Below, in pieces: positions 12,333-24,700 of a stretch of 64,000 bases of DNA. A program made the translations under genes and the position numbers. Location of the stretch: assembly GCA_030068075.1 (NCBI GenBank), contig CM057837.1, positions 18,693,691 to 18,757,690 of the forward strand, read 5' to 3'. Each line of letters begins with the position of its first letter. Positions within the stretch are counted from its first letter, which is position 1. This DNA is from Paguma larvata. Its lineage: Eukaryota; Chordata; Mammalia; Carnivora; Viverridae. The notes under the pieces are model-generated. The model was not told the origin of the DNA. It worked only from the letters and a program-made list of their open reading frames with translations, and did not search any database.

Positions 12333-12337
12333 CCAAT
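12333..12337 (+). promoter_or_regulatory. CCAAT box candidate
   Basis: CCAAT in the context gtCCAATggt, 108 bases before a TATA-like box and 34 bases after the DR1. The position suits a core-promoter-proximal NF-Y site. Confidence 0.4.
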
Positions 12338-12440
12338 GGTCCTTGGCATATTCCTTCCTATGAAGAGCAAACTTTCATATTTTATGAGAAGCATTCGACT
12401 CCATTTCTAAATCCCGGACTCCCAGTGGGTCCAAAAATAT

Positions 12441-12449
12441 TATAAAAAG
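12441..12449 (+). promoter_or_regulatory. TATA-like box of CLRN3
   Basis: TATAAAAAG lies 68 bases before the ATG and would place a start site near 12470, giving a short 5' UTR of about 40 bases. The T-rich tract and accttag|gactcc that follow (AG at 12486-12487) also look like a splice acceptor, so an upstream non-coding first exon is a real alternative. Confidence 0.45.
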
Positions 12450-12508
12450 ATCTTCGTTTTTTTGTTTTTGTTTTTGTTTAACCTTAGGACTCCGACTTTC
12501 CTGGGAAG

Positions 12509-12737
12509 ATGCCTACGACAAAGAAAACGCTGATGTTCTTATCGAGTTTCTTCACAAGCTTCGGGTCCTTCATCGTAGTCTGCTCCATGCTTGGGACCCA
12601 AGAATGGGTCAGCAGTAGCATCGCCATCAGTGACTCTTCTTCAAACGGTAGTCTCGTCATCACCTACGGACTTTTTAAAGGCAAGAGTCGCCAAGAATTC
12701 AGTCACGGACTGGAGGAATCACAAAAAGACTTTGAAG
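12509..12737 (+). CDS. CLRN3: CLRN3 coding exon 1
   Basis: This exon encodes residues 1-76 plus one base of codon 77. The ATG at 12509 is the only start that gives the clarin-3 N-terminus. It covers the first membrane helix (about residues 8-29, LMFLSSFFTSFGSFIVVC) and most of the first extracellular loop, including the NGS glycosylation site at 46-48. The donor is GAAG|gtaaat at 12737/12738. Reading on into the intron meets a stop within about 10 bases, which supports splicing here. Confidence 0.96.
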
Positions 12738-15700
12738 GTAAATGATAAATTAATCTGAATGGGTGCAGTGAGACTATGCTAGTTATCCGGGCCAAATGCC
12801 TGTTCAAAAATGATCTCCTTGTAAGCGTTGCGATGGCCCATAGGTATGAAAATAAATGTTGAATGTTGAAAATTCACCATGTCGTTATTTTAGCTTCCTC
12901 AGTTCTGGTTGTGGCCATTAGCGCCATGGTCCAAATAATTCTGGCAGAGGCTATGTTTAAGTGATACTACCAAGTCTACTGACAGGTCAGTAATCATAAA
13001 TATATGTAGCAGGAATATGGTTCCAACATAGGAGGATAGTAGGAAAAGTACGTCTCGTTGTACGGACGGTGGGGTTTTCGTCGGAGTAGCAGTCTCTGTC
13101 CAGAACTTCATTGGTGGCATTTACGAAAGGAAAAACTAAAGTGGAAAGAAATGTGATCAAGCTCTCCTTCTTAAATCTCCAGTTCGTTTCTTTAATCGAC
13201 TTGAATTTGAATTTTTACCTCCAAAACATCTCATTTTTGTTGGACACGGTATTCAATTTCTGTTAATTCTATTAATTGCATGTTTTGCAGGAATGCCACA
13301 TTCCCACCCCTGAGTTCTTATATAATAATGTCCTCCCCTCTTGCTGGGTGGAACACAAAACTTCATTGAGAATGATAACTTGAATTTAGCTACTTATTTG
13401 ACTTTCGAAGATTGAACAGATCCCACTACGTTTTCAAAACTTAAGAGCAACATTTGGAACTTACTTAGCCCCTTGAATGGACTTTGGGTTAAATAGTGTT
13501 GCATACAGGGGACAGGCATTATCTGCCACGATGCGGTCATTACCTCTTACTCATAAATGTGCATGATTTTCTATCTCATACAAATGTAATATTTAGTTTG
13601 AGTTTGAGCCTTAAACTCAAGCCTTTAGTCTGAGTTTGAGCGATGTAGTTGTATTTCCGAGTTATAAAATTTATCCTCTAGGCCTGAGCAAAAACAACGT
13701 CTCCTCCAGTGTGGCAGTAATGTCACACCCCTCCTCCAGCCCTTCCCTTGGCTTCTCAGGGAAATGAGGAATATTCCCTTTGCAGCCACCAGAAGCTAAG
13801 ACTCCAAGATTCAGTCCCATATTCGGGATGTGAATAGCACTTTCAAAACCACAACCTGTACTAGTTCCTGAATCTCCAGACACGTTTAAACATTTTTTTA
13901 AATATGAGCCAGCAGCCTCCGAAGTTTTTGATTTTCATGCTATGTCTGTTTGGACTCAGTTGGCTCCAAGTTGAGAGACGTGGCTTCAGGGAGAGCCCTG
14001 GCTCCCTGTATCAGGGAAGCGCAGAGGAAGCAAGGGTAGGTCCTAGCCTGGCTCGGAAGCCCTGTGTGAGGGAAGCGGGCACCAGGGTGTGAGAGGGCAG
14101 GGCTAGGCGTAGGCTATGACAATCCCAAAGGCTCAGGGCCATTTGCATTTGCTTTGCCTGGCTCTCTGCTTTTACTCATTGTTACCACGGAGCCATGTTC
14201 CAATGTCGTGAAGTCACTGCCAGCCTCTAGGTACTGTAGAAGATAAACTACGTCCCGATCGGTGAAGGTACACAGTTCAACTGTTCCAGCTGATGTCTGC
14301 GAAGGGCTCCCCCGAGCCTATGGGGGCTTCATTGCTGATGGTTTTTACAACCCTTGAACTTGGAGCATTTGTAAACTGTTCTCTAAGACAGGGAAAAGTC
14401 ATGTACCTAGGACGCATACACCGCGTCCAGCTGCTACAGACCCGTGGATGTTTTCCCCGGAGAGCAGAATCGGAGACTGAGGTGGGGCTGCTGTCCTGCT
14501 GGTTTCTCATGACCATTTGGGACTCATCTCAAGTCAGCAACAAATTATTGGCTATATAATAAGATCTGTATAAATGCCACTTCCTTCCCCCGCGGTGATG
14601 GGCTAACGTTTCCATTTAAGATGTTAACTATGTCAGCTCCTTGGCCAGGATGAGGTCACACTACCGATCTCCAAAGAGTAGTTAATATTTCCAAGCTCCG
14701 TTACACTTCTGCATGGGCTCGATCACAGAGTGCCAGTTGGCGCTGTAGGTTTTGAACTGACAGCACAGCATAAAGTCCCGATGGCTGATTTCGACATCCC
14801 AGAAGAATCCAGCCACCAACACGTCCCCGGGTGGGGAAAAGAATCAGTCGGACCCGGGAAGCAAACTCTCCAGTGTGCAGCTAGATGATCCGGGCAGCTC
14901 AGCCTTACCAGAAGACCTACCAGCTTCGTCTAGGGGTATCTTGGTTTGTTCGACATCCTGGTGAATGAAAAGTTACAGACCCTGTGTCCACCAGTAAGCA
15001 CTTTGCTCTTGCTTCTCCAAAAGTTCTGGATATTGAATTTCAGTCCAAAACGCTTCCCTGGACAGCTGCTCCGTGAGGGAGGGGCTGGGATACGAGAGGC
15101 ATTGCACACGGCTCCTGGCCTTGGTGAGCTCACCATAGCTTCTATCTAGAGAAAGGCCCCCATCAACTAAATCGGGGGGTGCAGGTTGCTATGAGAGCGA
15201 ACGAGAGTTTCGCTTAACATGCAATGGGCTCCCTCCCCCACCAAAAACTGGCCACCAGTCTGTTTTCTCCACCTACCCGGCTTGTTCTCAGGGAGCCCAA
15301 AATTGCACTAGTGGCCCAAACTAACAATAGAAAAGTAAATCTCTTGCAAAAATCAATGAATTGCAGGGAGATGAATAAAAGAGGTTTATTTCTTCCTTAA
15401 TACTTCTTCTACTAGCCCGTCCCCCCCCCCCCGTATATGCGTATACTTTTCCAAGGAGGAGCAACTTATTACTTGTCCCCACAGACATGACCATTCTGGG
15501 TGATGGACATAATGGTGGAAAATGCGTTCTCCCTCCTTCTCCCCGAGAGAACCCAGATACAGTTCCCAGAGGCTGGGCATGCCAGCCGGGGCTTCTTGGA
15601 AGATTTCAAAGGCCCAGCGTGTCAGGGGTTTGCAGCGGTCTACGGGCTGAGGGGTCCACCAGGCCAGGCTCCCTGATGACCAGGTCCTTGAAGAGCGGGT

Positions 15701-18700
15701 GGAGGCAGTTCCCACCCACCCAGAAAGCCACCGGCTCTCCCCTGAGTCCTGAGGGCTTCAGGAAACCAGAATGAGAGGGACCAGATGGCTAGTGGGTCCC
15801 GAAGGGTTAAATCTCGCTGCTCAGAAAGCCCGGATGTCCACATGGCTCATGCCTGCACACTGCCCACGCCCCCCCACCCCCCCCTAGCACACTTCTGCCT
15901 CCCAGCTGTGGGAGCCATGGCCTCTTTCCTGAGGTTGCCAGAATCCGGGCAATTAGTTCCATTTGTGAGGTGGTTTTCCCGATTCCAAACGCTTGGCCCT
16001 AAAAAGGAAGAGAAAAGAACGGAATGTATTTGCTAATTTTGTAGGCAGGGAGCAGCTGTCAGATGCTACGGGGGTTCATTCTGTTTCATTCTTGCTAACT
16101 TTCCCCGAATTTCCAGCTTTCATTGTCTGAGTTCTGAGCCAGGAGGGGGCCTGAGAGATACAGCTGTCATACCTGTGTGGCAGGATATTCAGATGCCGAA
16201 CTAGAATTTTAAAATACAGCAGTTAAAATTAAGAAAAATCGCTACATCGATACAAAGAAAACTCTGAGTCAGTAGGCTCCAAATTGACTCCCTTTTGAAA
16301 AATCAGGGCTGTTTAGATCTTACCAACAGGCGGAAACAAAGCCTAACCTAACTGTCACTTTCTAGTTTCCTCTGAAAAAGTGGAATGTTCACCAGTTGCA
16401 AATATACATCTAGTTACAGCTTTTAATAAGTGCATGAAGCAGAAATATTCTCCAGGGCACTTCGGAGACGGCATTTTCCCCACGCCGAAATGTCTTATTT
16501 TCTAGTGAAGTATCCAAATTATTTCTTATTGGCTACACGCAGAGTGTATTCGGTCGCTGGAACATTTCTGATCAGACCTCCCAGCTTCTTCCTTGGTGCC
16601 CGGGGAGGAGCAGTTCTTCTTCAGGGAGACAGCCGGAGACGCCCTGGCCCCTGCACCTCTGAACAGGTGTGTCCGACCTCCCGATTTTTTCCTCCTCCCA
16701 CTCTGGTGTCGTCATCCACCAGTTCCCACACAGGTGTGTGCTCCATGAGAGCCGCGAAAATCTCTGACCCCGGCGTCTCCACCGCGAGCCGAAGAGGCGA
16801 GAGTCCCAGCCTGAGCTTAGGGCCTTTGGAACGGCCGGCCCCAGTGGCTCCCCTGGAGGGCGGGTGGCCCATCGGACCCTGGCCATCCCCACCCAGGCAA
16901 TAGGTGGTGGCAGGCAGGACCACGTTTTGAGTTTAACATGTGTCATTATATTTTACCTGGGGTGCGTCACACGCTGTGCTGAACACCTGGCCCTGCCCGT
17001 GGGTCGTCAGCAGAAGTCCAGGTACCACTGGGTACAAGGGGACTGGACGTGTGGGAGGTGAACTTTGCTCCCAGGCCCGCCTCTCACCGAGGAGCGACAC
17101 GCCAAGGGTGGTGACGTCACGGTGTCCATGTCGCTGGGCCGGGAACCCTCCTTTTCTGCCCTCCGTGCTCTGCCACGGGGCCCCCGGGGCCACACGGGCC
17201 AGCATCCACGTCTCCCCTCTTCTTTTCACCGGTTTGGTTTCTGCAGCCTCTCGCCGTCCACTGTCCAGTGACAAGAAGTCTGTCTCCCCCCCGGAGTAAC
17301 TGCCGATTAACAACAACGACAAATCTGAATTAACAATCTCGATGTTAGGAACTGGAGAGAGGAGAGAGCCGGTCCCGGTCGCCCCGGGTTTTAACCGCGA
17401 GACCCGTGCCCTTCTGGCCGGCGTGTTTTGAAGCGTGGAGTCAGAGTAAAGTGTGTACGGAGCAGGGGTCAGACCGGCAGGAACTTGGAATCACGCCTTA
17501 TAAAGAGCATTCCGGAGACGTGGGCCGTTAACCACACTGGGGCTTCTATCTCTCTTCAAATACCGAGAAAGGCTGCCGGGCAGACAGGGGCAAGGAAGTG
17601 GGTTCCGCGTGGCTCCGGAGGAAGCTTTAGGACTCTGGGCAGAAGCCGTGGGGGGCACATCCGGCTCAACAGACACAATGAAGAGGTTTCAGTAATCGAG
17701 GAGGCCCAGCAAGGAAAATGGGCACCCTGCAAAGAGAGGGGCCCTCGCTGCCCGGACGCAGGTCAGGAGGCCTGGCCGCTCCTCCCCGGTGCGCACAAGG
17801 CCCTGGGGCTCCTGTTCTTTGGAGCACTGTGGTCCAGACACAGAGATAAGGAGTCCCCGAGCTCTGGGACAAGGGCTCTTTCCTGGCCTTTCTGGTTTCC
17901 GTTCTTTAAAGCTGCTCTGTGGCGAGGCCGTGGGTGGCTCCCCGCGGTCTCCCGGGGGCCTGGGAAACAGGAATGGAAAGAAGAAGGCTTTTAGTTTCTT
18001 TACCAGCCCCCTAATCACAGTTCTTACAACCGGCAACCCCCGGTGATTTTGTTAGTGTATTACCAGGAACTCAGAAATCTTTTTTCCCAATCACTTTTTC
18101 TGTACCTCACCGTGGCTTTCACAGAACCTCTTGGTAAACACTTTAGTGAGTGTGGTGGCAGGCACCTAAGGCCCTAAAACACACCGGCAGCCTTTGCACA
18201 GGTTTTGTAAACGTGGCCAGGGTTACAGGTAAGTGCGGGGACAGCACGCCGCTGGGGTCTGGTCATTTGGTGGCGTAAACAAAGGAGCGAGCAGAGGAAG
18301 CAGGTGCACGGTGGGGCCGGGGGAGGGTGCGGTGGCAGACAGCAGGCTGGTAAAAGCAGGAACTGATGGCGAACGGCCCAGGGCATCTGTGTTTCGTTTG
18401 GCACGAGTGCGTGTTCATGTCTGGAGCCCCTTTGCACTTAGGAGATACGCCCGTCTTATAAACTGCTGTTAGAACGCCGAGGAATTGGGCTCGGGGAGAA
18501 TTCTGGTGGCCTACCCAAGGCCCACCCTCTGCATACATTCAAGCCAGGTGGGCACTGGGTCCTCTCTGGCTCCGGAGAGGTGAAGTCGGGAAGTGCCGAG
18601 TCGCCTCACTTGTTTTTTTTTTTTTTAACGTTTATTTATTATTTTTGAGCCATGGAGACAGAGCACGAGCAGGAGAAGGGCAGAGAGAGAGGGAGACACA

Positions 18701-21700
18701 GAATCCGAAGCAGGCTCCAGGCTCTGAGCCGTCAGCACAGACCCGATGTGGGGCTCGAACTCACAGACCGTGAGATCATGACCTGAGCCGAAGTCAGCCG
18801 CTTAACCGACTGAGCCACCCAGGCGCCCCAGGAGTCGTCTCGCTTGTACACACGGCAGTCATCTGCCTGTCTCCAGGGCCAGCCACCCGGTCGGCCATCA
18901 GGCCCTCCCCTCCCGGTCTTCTCTGTAATGGGCTGACCTCCGAAATCTTGGTGTTTACCAGGTCCTCTCTGTCACAGGTTTTCAGAGTGGCCCCCTGTAA
19001 GCGTCCCCAAGAGGAAGCAGTGCTCCGGGTCAGGGGACACTGTCGGTGATGACAATGCCCCTGGCAAGCCGAGGCCAGAACGCACAGAGGCGTGTCATCC
19101 AGCCCTGCGGCAGCTTTATTGAGGAGGACACCCTCTTTTCTCGGGAAATTGAAAGAGGGACGGTCCTGTGGCGACACACATTCCAGGGGGCCCTGAGCAT
19201 CCTGAGGCCCCGCCCCTTCCTGCTCCCGCACCTGAGAAGCCCCCTGCAATTCCTAAGCCCGGTGCCCAGGATGCAGCGCAGAGAGCCGCGGGGTGGCGGG
19301 GCGTAGTCCTCCCGCCCGCAGGGCCGGTGTTTGCCCTCTGCGCTCCGTGCTGACCCAACGCCGCTTCAGTTCTAGGGAAGCTGAGCACCCCTTCCCGAAG
19401 CGGCCTGCACCTGGCGGTCATCCTGCTCCTGGCGCTCACCCTGTGCGCCTCGCTGCTGAGTTCCGGCTTCTCCCTCTACAACAGCGTCAGCAACCCCTAC
19501 CAGACGTTCCTGGGGCCCGTGGGCGTCTACACCTGGAGCGGCCTGGCCGGTGAGTGTCGCCGGGAGCACGCGGCGCGCTGCCGAGAAGCCCTGCTCGGCG
19601 TCTCCGCGGCTCCGCGGCTCCCGCACGCACGCGAGCGCACGCAGCCGCGGCCGAGCCGTGGAAACGCGTGCCGGGCTGTGCGCTGCGGCCCGGGGTTTCT
19701 TGTTGCCGATCTGCAGTGTTTATTAAGCATCCTTGGGAATGAAATGGTTTTAAATGCGACGGGGAGAGGCAAGGGCCGGTGAGGGCAGGGTGTTACGTGT
19801 TAAAATACATACCGGATGCCAGACTCTGCTTCCGAGCATGGAACCTAAGGAGTTAAACGCGATGCTCCTAAATCGACAAAACATTCCCCTGAGGACAGAA
19901 CTGCTGTGTGCTTACCTCCAAGTGACTTTCTGTATAATGTATAACGTGTGTATACGCACACACGTGCACATGCTTACACAGGTGTGCACACATGTGCAGG
20001 CGCACACACATACACAGATGCATGCACACACGCACATACATACACAAGTGTGCACACACGTGAACATACAAAAACAAGTGCACATGCATAAACAGGTGTG
20101 CACATTCATAAAGAGGTGTGCACACGCGTGCACATACACACAGGTGTGCACACACATGCACAGGCATACACAGGTGTGCACACACATGCAGGTGCACACA
20201 TACACAAATGCATGCACACACGTACACATACATAAACAGGTGTGCACATACACGCAAGCGCACACACATACACAGGTGTGCACACACGCAGGCACACACA
20301 TACACCGGTGTGCACACACATACATACACCGGTGTGCACACACACATACATACACAGGTGTGCACACACGCGCAGGCACACACACATACACAGATGTGCA
20401 CACACACGCACATATATACACAGGTGTGCACACACGTGCAGGTGCACACATATACAAATGCATGCACACACGTGCACATACATAAACAGGTGTGCACACA
20501 CGCGCAGTCACACACACATACAGAGGTGTGCACACACAAATATAAACACAGAGACACGTATGCCCACAAGCACACACACTCCTACATGCATGCACACATG
20601 CACATGCACATTTGCACGCACATACATTCACAAACACATGGGTGCACACAACACACATTACACATGTCCACACACATGCACACATACACAAGTGTGCAGT
20701 GCACACACGGATACATATACATGAACATGTACACACTTGCACATACACGGACACAAGCATGTACACATGCACACACACGCATATGCACACACTCATTTCC
20801 TCTCCTTCTCACCTCCAAGTAACGACTATCAAGGTGGGCTAGAACCCAAACATGACACATCTGCATGGCTGTGCCACAGAGAGCCGCAAAGAAGGTCATT
20901 TAGAGAATCTGGGGCCAACACCCTTCTCGCAGGTGGCGTGTGCACCCTGGCTGGTTCCGTGCCATGTGACTAGCTTACTTTACCTGTTTCTTGGTCCGGG
21001 TTGGAGTGGGTGTGCCGTGCAGATGGGAAGTGGGTCCCAGCTTGAGCCACAGTGTGCGTGGCTCCCAATGGGGCTTCACGGGCTCAGCAGCGGCCATAAA
21101 CGCCCAAAGGAATGGTCGGTGGGGACCCTCTTTGCCCTCGCCAGGCAGCCAGGCTTCTTCTCCTCTCTCCCTCTCTCCACCATGAAAACCTGATCCCGAG
21201 AAAGGATCTGAAGAAGTCTGTGCTCTCCTTGGGAGGACTCTGTTCGTGGCTTCATGTAAGTTCCGGGTAGTGCGTTTTAACCCAGGTCAGGAACTTTCGA
21301 GCACAGGAAAGGTGGTCTGGATATTAAGGCATCACGAAGCCTCAGGGAGGACTCTGGGCAGCTTCCCTCTGTCCTCCTGACTCAGGTGGCGGGAAGAGGT
21401 CCCCGGGTCTCTGAGCTGTGGCTCTCCGCAGTGGCGTGCTGGAGAAGAATCGGGCTCTCAGGGGAGGGGAGTCCTGGCTGGAGCCCAGGCAAATGCAAGT
21501 GGTCTTCAGGCTAATAGTCGAGGAGACGCGTGAGCCAGCTCCAGAGAGCAGGATCAGGAGGAATCCACGCAGCTCGCTGCTCAAAAACAGGGATGCTTTT
21601 AGGAGTGTGATTCACAGTCAGTAAGCCCGGCCAGCGGCAGGGACCAGGAATGCGTGTTCGCCCACACCGCGTACTCACCCCTGGGCTCTGAGGATTTGGG

Positions 21701-24700
21701 GTCGAGCTGCCTTAACCGCATTTGCACTCAACTTGCCCTTTCCTTTCTTCCTGTGGATGTGTTACCCGGTGGTAAAAGCAAGCCAACACCCCGATTTAAT
21801 GGGCCTCCGCCGCGGGCCCCACACAGCAGCTCTGTGGGATGAGTGTTCCTGCACCGGCTCTCCCCAAGAGTCAGGCTAAGGGACTCGCTTACAAACTCAG
21901 ATATCCTCACCCAAAGGCCAGCCTTCCTTTCCCCAAGCTCTTTCTGCCATCTCGCTCACCTCGGTCAAACCAAAGGCAAGGCTCATTAGCACTCTTTGCT
22001 AAAACATACGGGTTATTTTAATTTTTGCTCATGTAATTAAGAAGCTAAAGAAAGCAGTGGCTTCAGGTACAGCTGGATTCAGGGCCTCACCCACGCCATC
22101 AGAATGGATGCCTTCTGGGTCTTCTCTCTTGATTTTCCCATGTTCTGTCTGGCATTAAGCAGGGGACGGGCCCCTTAAAGGCAAGATGGTGGCCAACAAC
22201 TCCAGAAGAAAGGGCTTCTTTTTCCCCCAAATCTGACTCTCCCTGGAATTGTCCTTCCCCAGCCCTGGAGCAACCTCCACGGCCCAGCAGGGTTGAACTC
22301 ACTGGCTGACTCACCCAATGGCTGGGATCCCTGACCCCTTGAAGCCGGGGGCTGGGGATGACTCCAAGAGAGTGACCACGTGCTAGCCCCGGAAGAAGAT
22401 TGGATGCGGGGTCGCTGGGACAAAACGGGATGGCGTCGCCACTCCACGGCCTGCAGGCCTCAACGCCCATTGCCTCATAAACCCCATTTCCTGCAAAGCT
22501 GGAGCTTCAGGCTCTTCGTCTCCACAGTCGAGTATAAGCTGGCTCTGCACAAGGCAGAGGCCGACGCGTGTTCGTGGAGGAAAGCGTGAAAAACACGGGG
22601 TGGCGGCCTCCCCCTCGCTCCCCACCTGCTTGTAACAGCAGAGAACCGTCTGACAGAGAGATTGGGTGGCATTCTTTCCCGGCTTGGGGCAAGTTCTAAC
22701 ACACAGGGAGTCTGCCAGGGAGGCAGGAAGACTGTCTGAGACATCCGTGTGTCAGGAGAAGGTCGGCATTCCGGCAGGGGTCACCGGGAGAGCTTCGTGG
22801 TGTTGGGCTTCGTGTCTGGCCTCCTTGGAACGCCCCCCCCTGGCCTCTTGATCCCAGCACTCTGAGAAGCCAGACTTGTGCCCTGAGTTTGCCTCTGGGG
22901 ACTCCCGATCTTCCTCGCATAGGCTCGGAGTGTGCAGAGCATAGTGAAACCTCCTTTTCCGTGAGGCTCTCCCTGCAGTAGGGTTTTATGCACAAAGACG
23001 CCATTGACATAGCCTTGCCTTGGGTCATCTTGGCGGGAGACTCGGTCACCCCGGTCAGGCTGGCCTCGGGAGCTCTTGAGCCAGAGGGAAGTGCCATGCG
23101 CCCCCATTTGGCTGGACCTGAAGGAACTCCTCTTGGTTGCAGAGAAGAGGAAGCAGCCTTCCTGTCTTGGTTCTGAAGGAACAAGAGTGGATTCTGCTTT
23201 GGGGACAAAAACAGCAGCATCACCTCCCAGGCACCTGCGCCCTCTGACCCCAGCCTGCCCTTAGCACCACACCTGCCTGGCGTGGGCCCAACCCTGACCA
23301 CGGGAGGTATAACCACAGGCTGGGAGAACGTTGGAGCCTGAGAGAACTTTCCAGATTGTCTGCCCCAACACATTTGATCCTCAGCCGAGGAACCCAGAGA
23401 GCAGAAAGCGAGGCGGCAGGTCCCACGGCCTGAGGGTGACGGGCCAGGACGGGAGACAGGGTCCTGAGCCTTCGGAAGCTCCCGAGTCTACCTCGGGGCT
23501 CTCTTTATCCCTCTGTAAACTCCCTGTCCCTTTGTGACTAAGCTTTCAGAAGAAATTTCACAAGAGCGTAATGAAGGATAATTGGAGAGTGAGACGCCTA
23601 GAGCACGAGAGGGGAGGGCTCTTGTATGCACAAATTACTGAGACGTAAAACCGTCACACCGAGGAGGAAGCCAGCCATCCGGGACTCACACAAAAGCCCC
23701 CGAGTTAGGGCCTTTGGAGGCTCAAGGAAAGTCCCTGGATATGGGCTGCAGGCAGGACACGCTGACCCCACCGTGTCTGTCTAGCGCTGGGTAAATGTTC
23801 ACAGACAGGTGCAAACCTCACCTCCAGCCTTGGGACAGCACATCGGCTCAGAGGGAACCCCCTGCCCTTTGGGGGTCGCCTCCTCCCCGCTCCCAGCCCA
23901 GCTCCGTTCAGCCAACCACAAATCTGCTCTTTGACTCTAGCTGCTTCCCTTTGGAAGGTGAGGAAAAAGGCCCAGGGAAGTGCACAGATCACCCAAGGCC
24001 TTGAGGCCAGAGCCCCGGAACCCGGTTCTCCCTGCCTCCAGGGCTCTGTCCCCCTGGGGGTTTGCGTAGACCGTGTCTTCTGCTCGCCGCACTCTGTCCT
24101 CTCAGCCTCCTCAAACCCTTGTCCAAAGTCAATACCAAGGCACATTCTCCAGGGGAGGACATCATGAAGAATAAAAAAGGGAAGGTAAGACAATTAAAAT
24201 ATTCTGAGATGAGTTTATGGGGTGCCTTGGTGGCTCAGATCGGTTAAGCGTCTGACTCAGGTCATGATCTCATGGTTTCAGGAATTTGAGCCCCAGATTG
24301 GGCCCCAAGCTGACAGTGCGGAGCCTGACTTGGATTCTCTGTCTCCCTCTCTCTCTGCCCCTCCCCGACTTGCATTCTCTCTGTCTCTTTCAAAATAAGT
24401 AAATAATCAATAAACAATATAAAAATAAAATAAAATGAGTTTAGCGAGGAGATCCTTCCCACTTAAACGCCACACTCCACTGTGTGCAGAACGAAAGTCT
24501 AGCCTCTGAGCCAGCGTTTGAGGCTCTATGGGGGGATTCCCTCCTCTGTATTCAGGGCTCAGGACCCTCAGAGGCTCCCCATCGGCGGGGTCCCTCTCCC
24601 TCAGCTCCGGATGCTCTGAGCTCACTGTCCCCCGGGGGGTTTGTGTGGACCATGTCTTCTGCTTGCAGTGCTCTGTCCCCCCAGCCTCCTCAAACCCTTG

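Noticed and set aside
16430..17322. Exons of the unrecognised antisense gene further upstream
   Set aside because: Frames here are long but GC-driven; no splice-bounded island as clear as 14981-15145 was found.
19754..20822. Several 130-290 codon frames rich in Cys/Val/His
   Set aside because: They are translations of the CA-rich tandem array in CLRN3 intron 2; every frame is open because of repeat periodicity.
22696..23373. 225-codon minus-strand frame in CLRN3 intron 2
   Set aside because: No protein-like motif; GC-rich intron DNA with competing frames on both strands.
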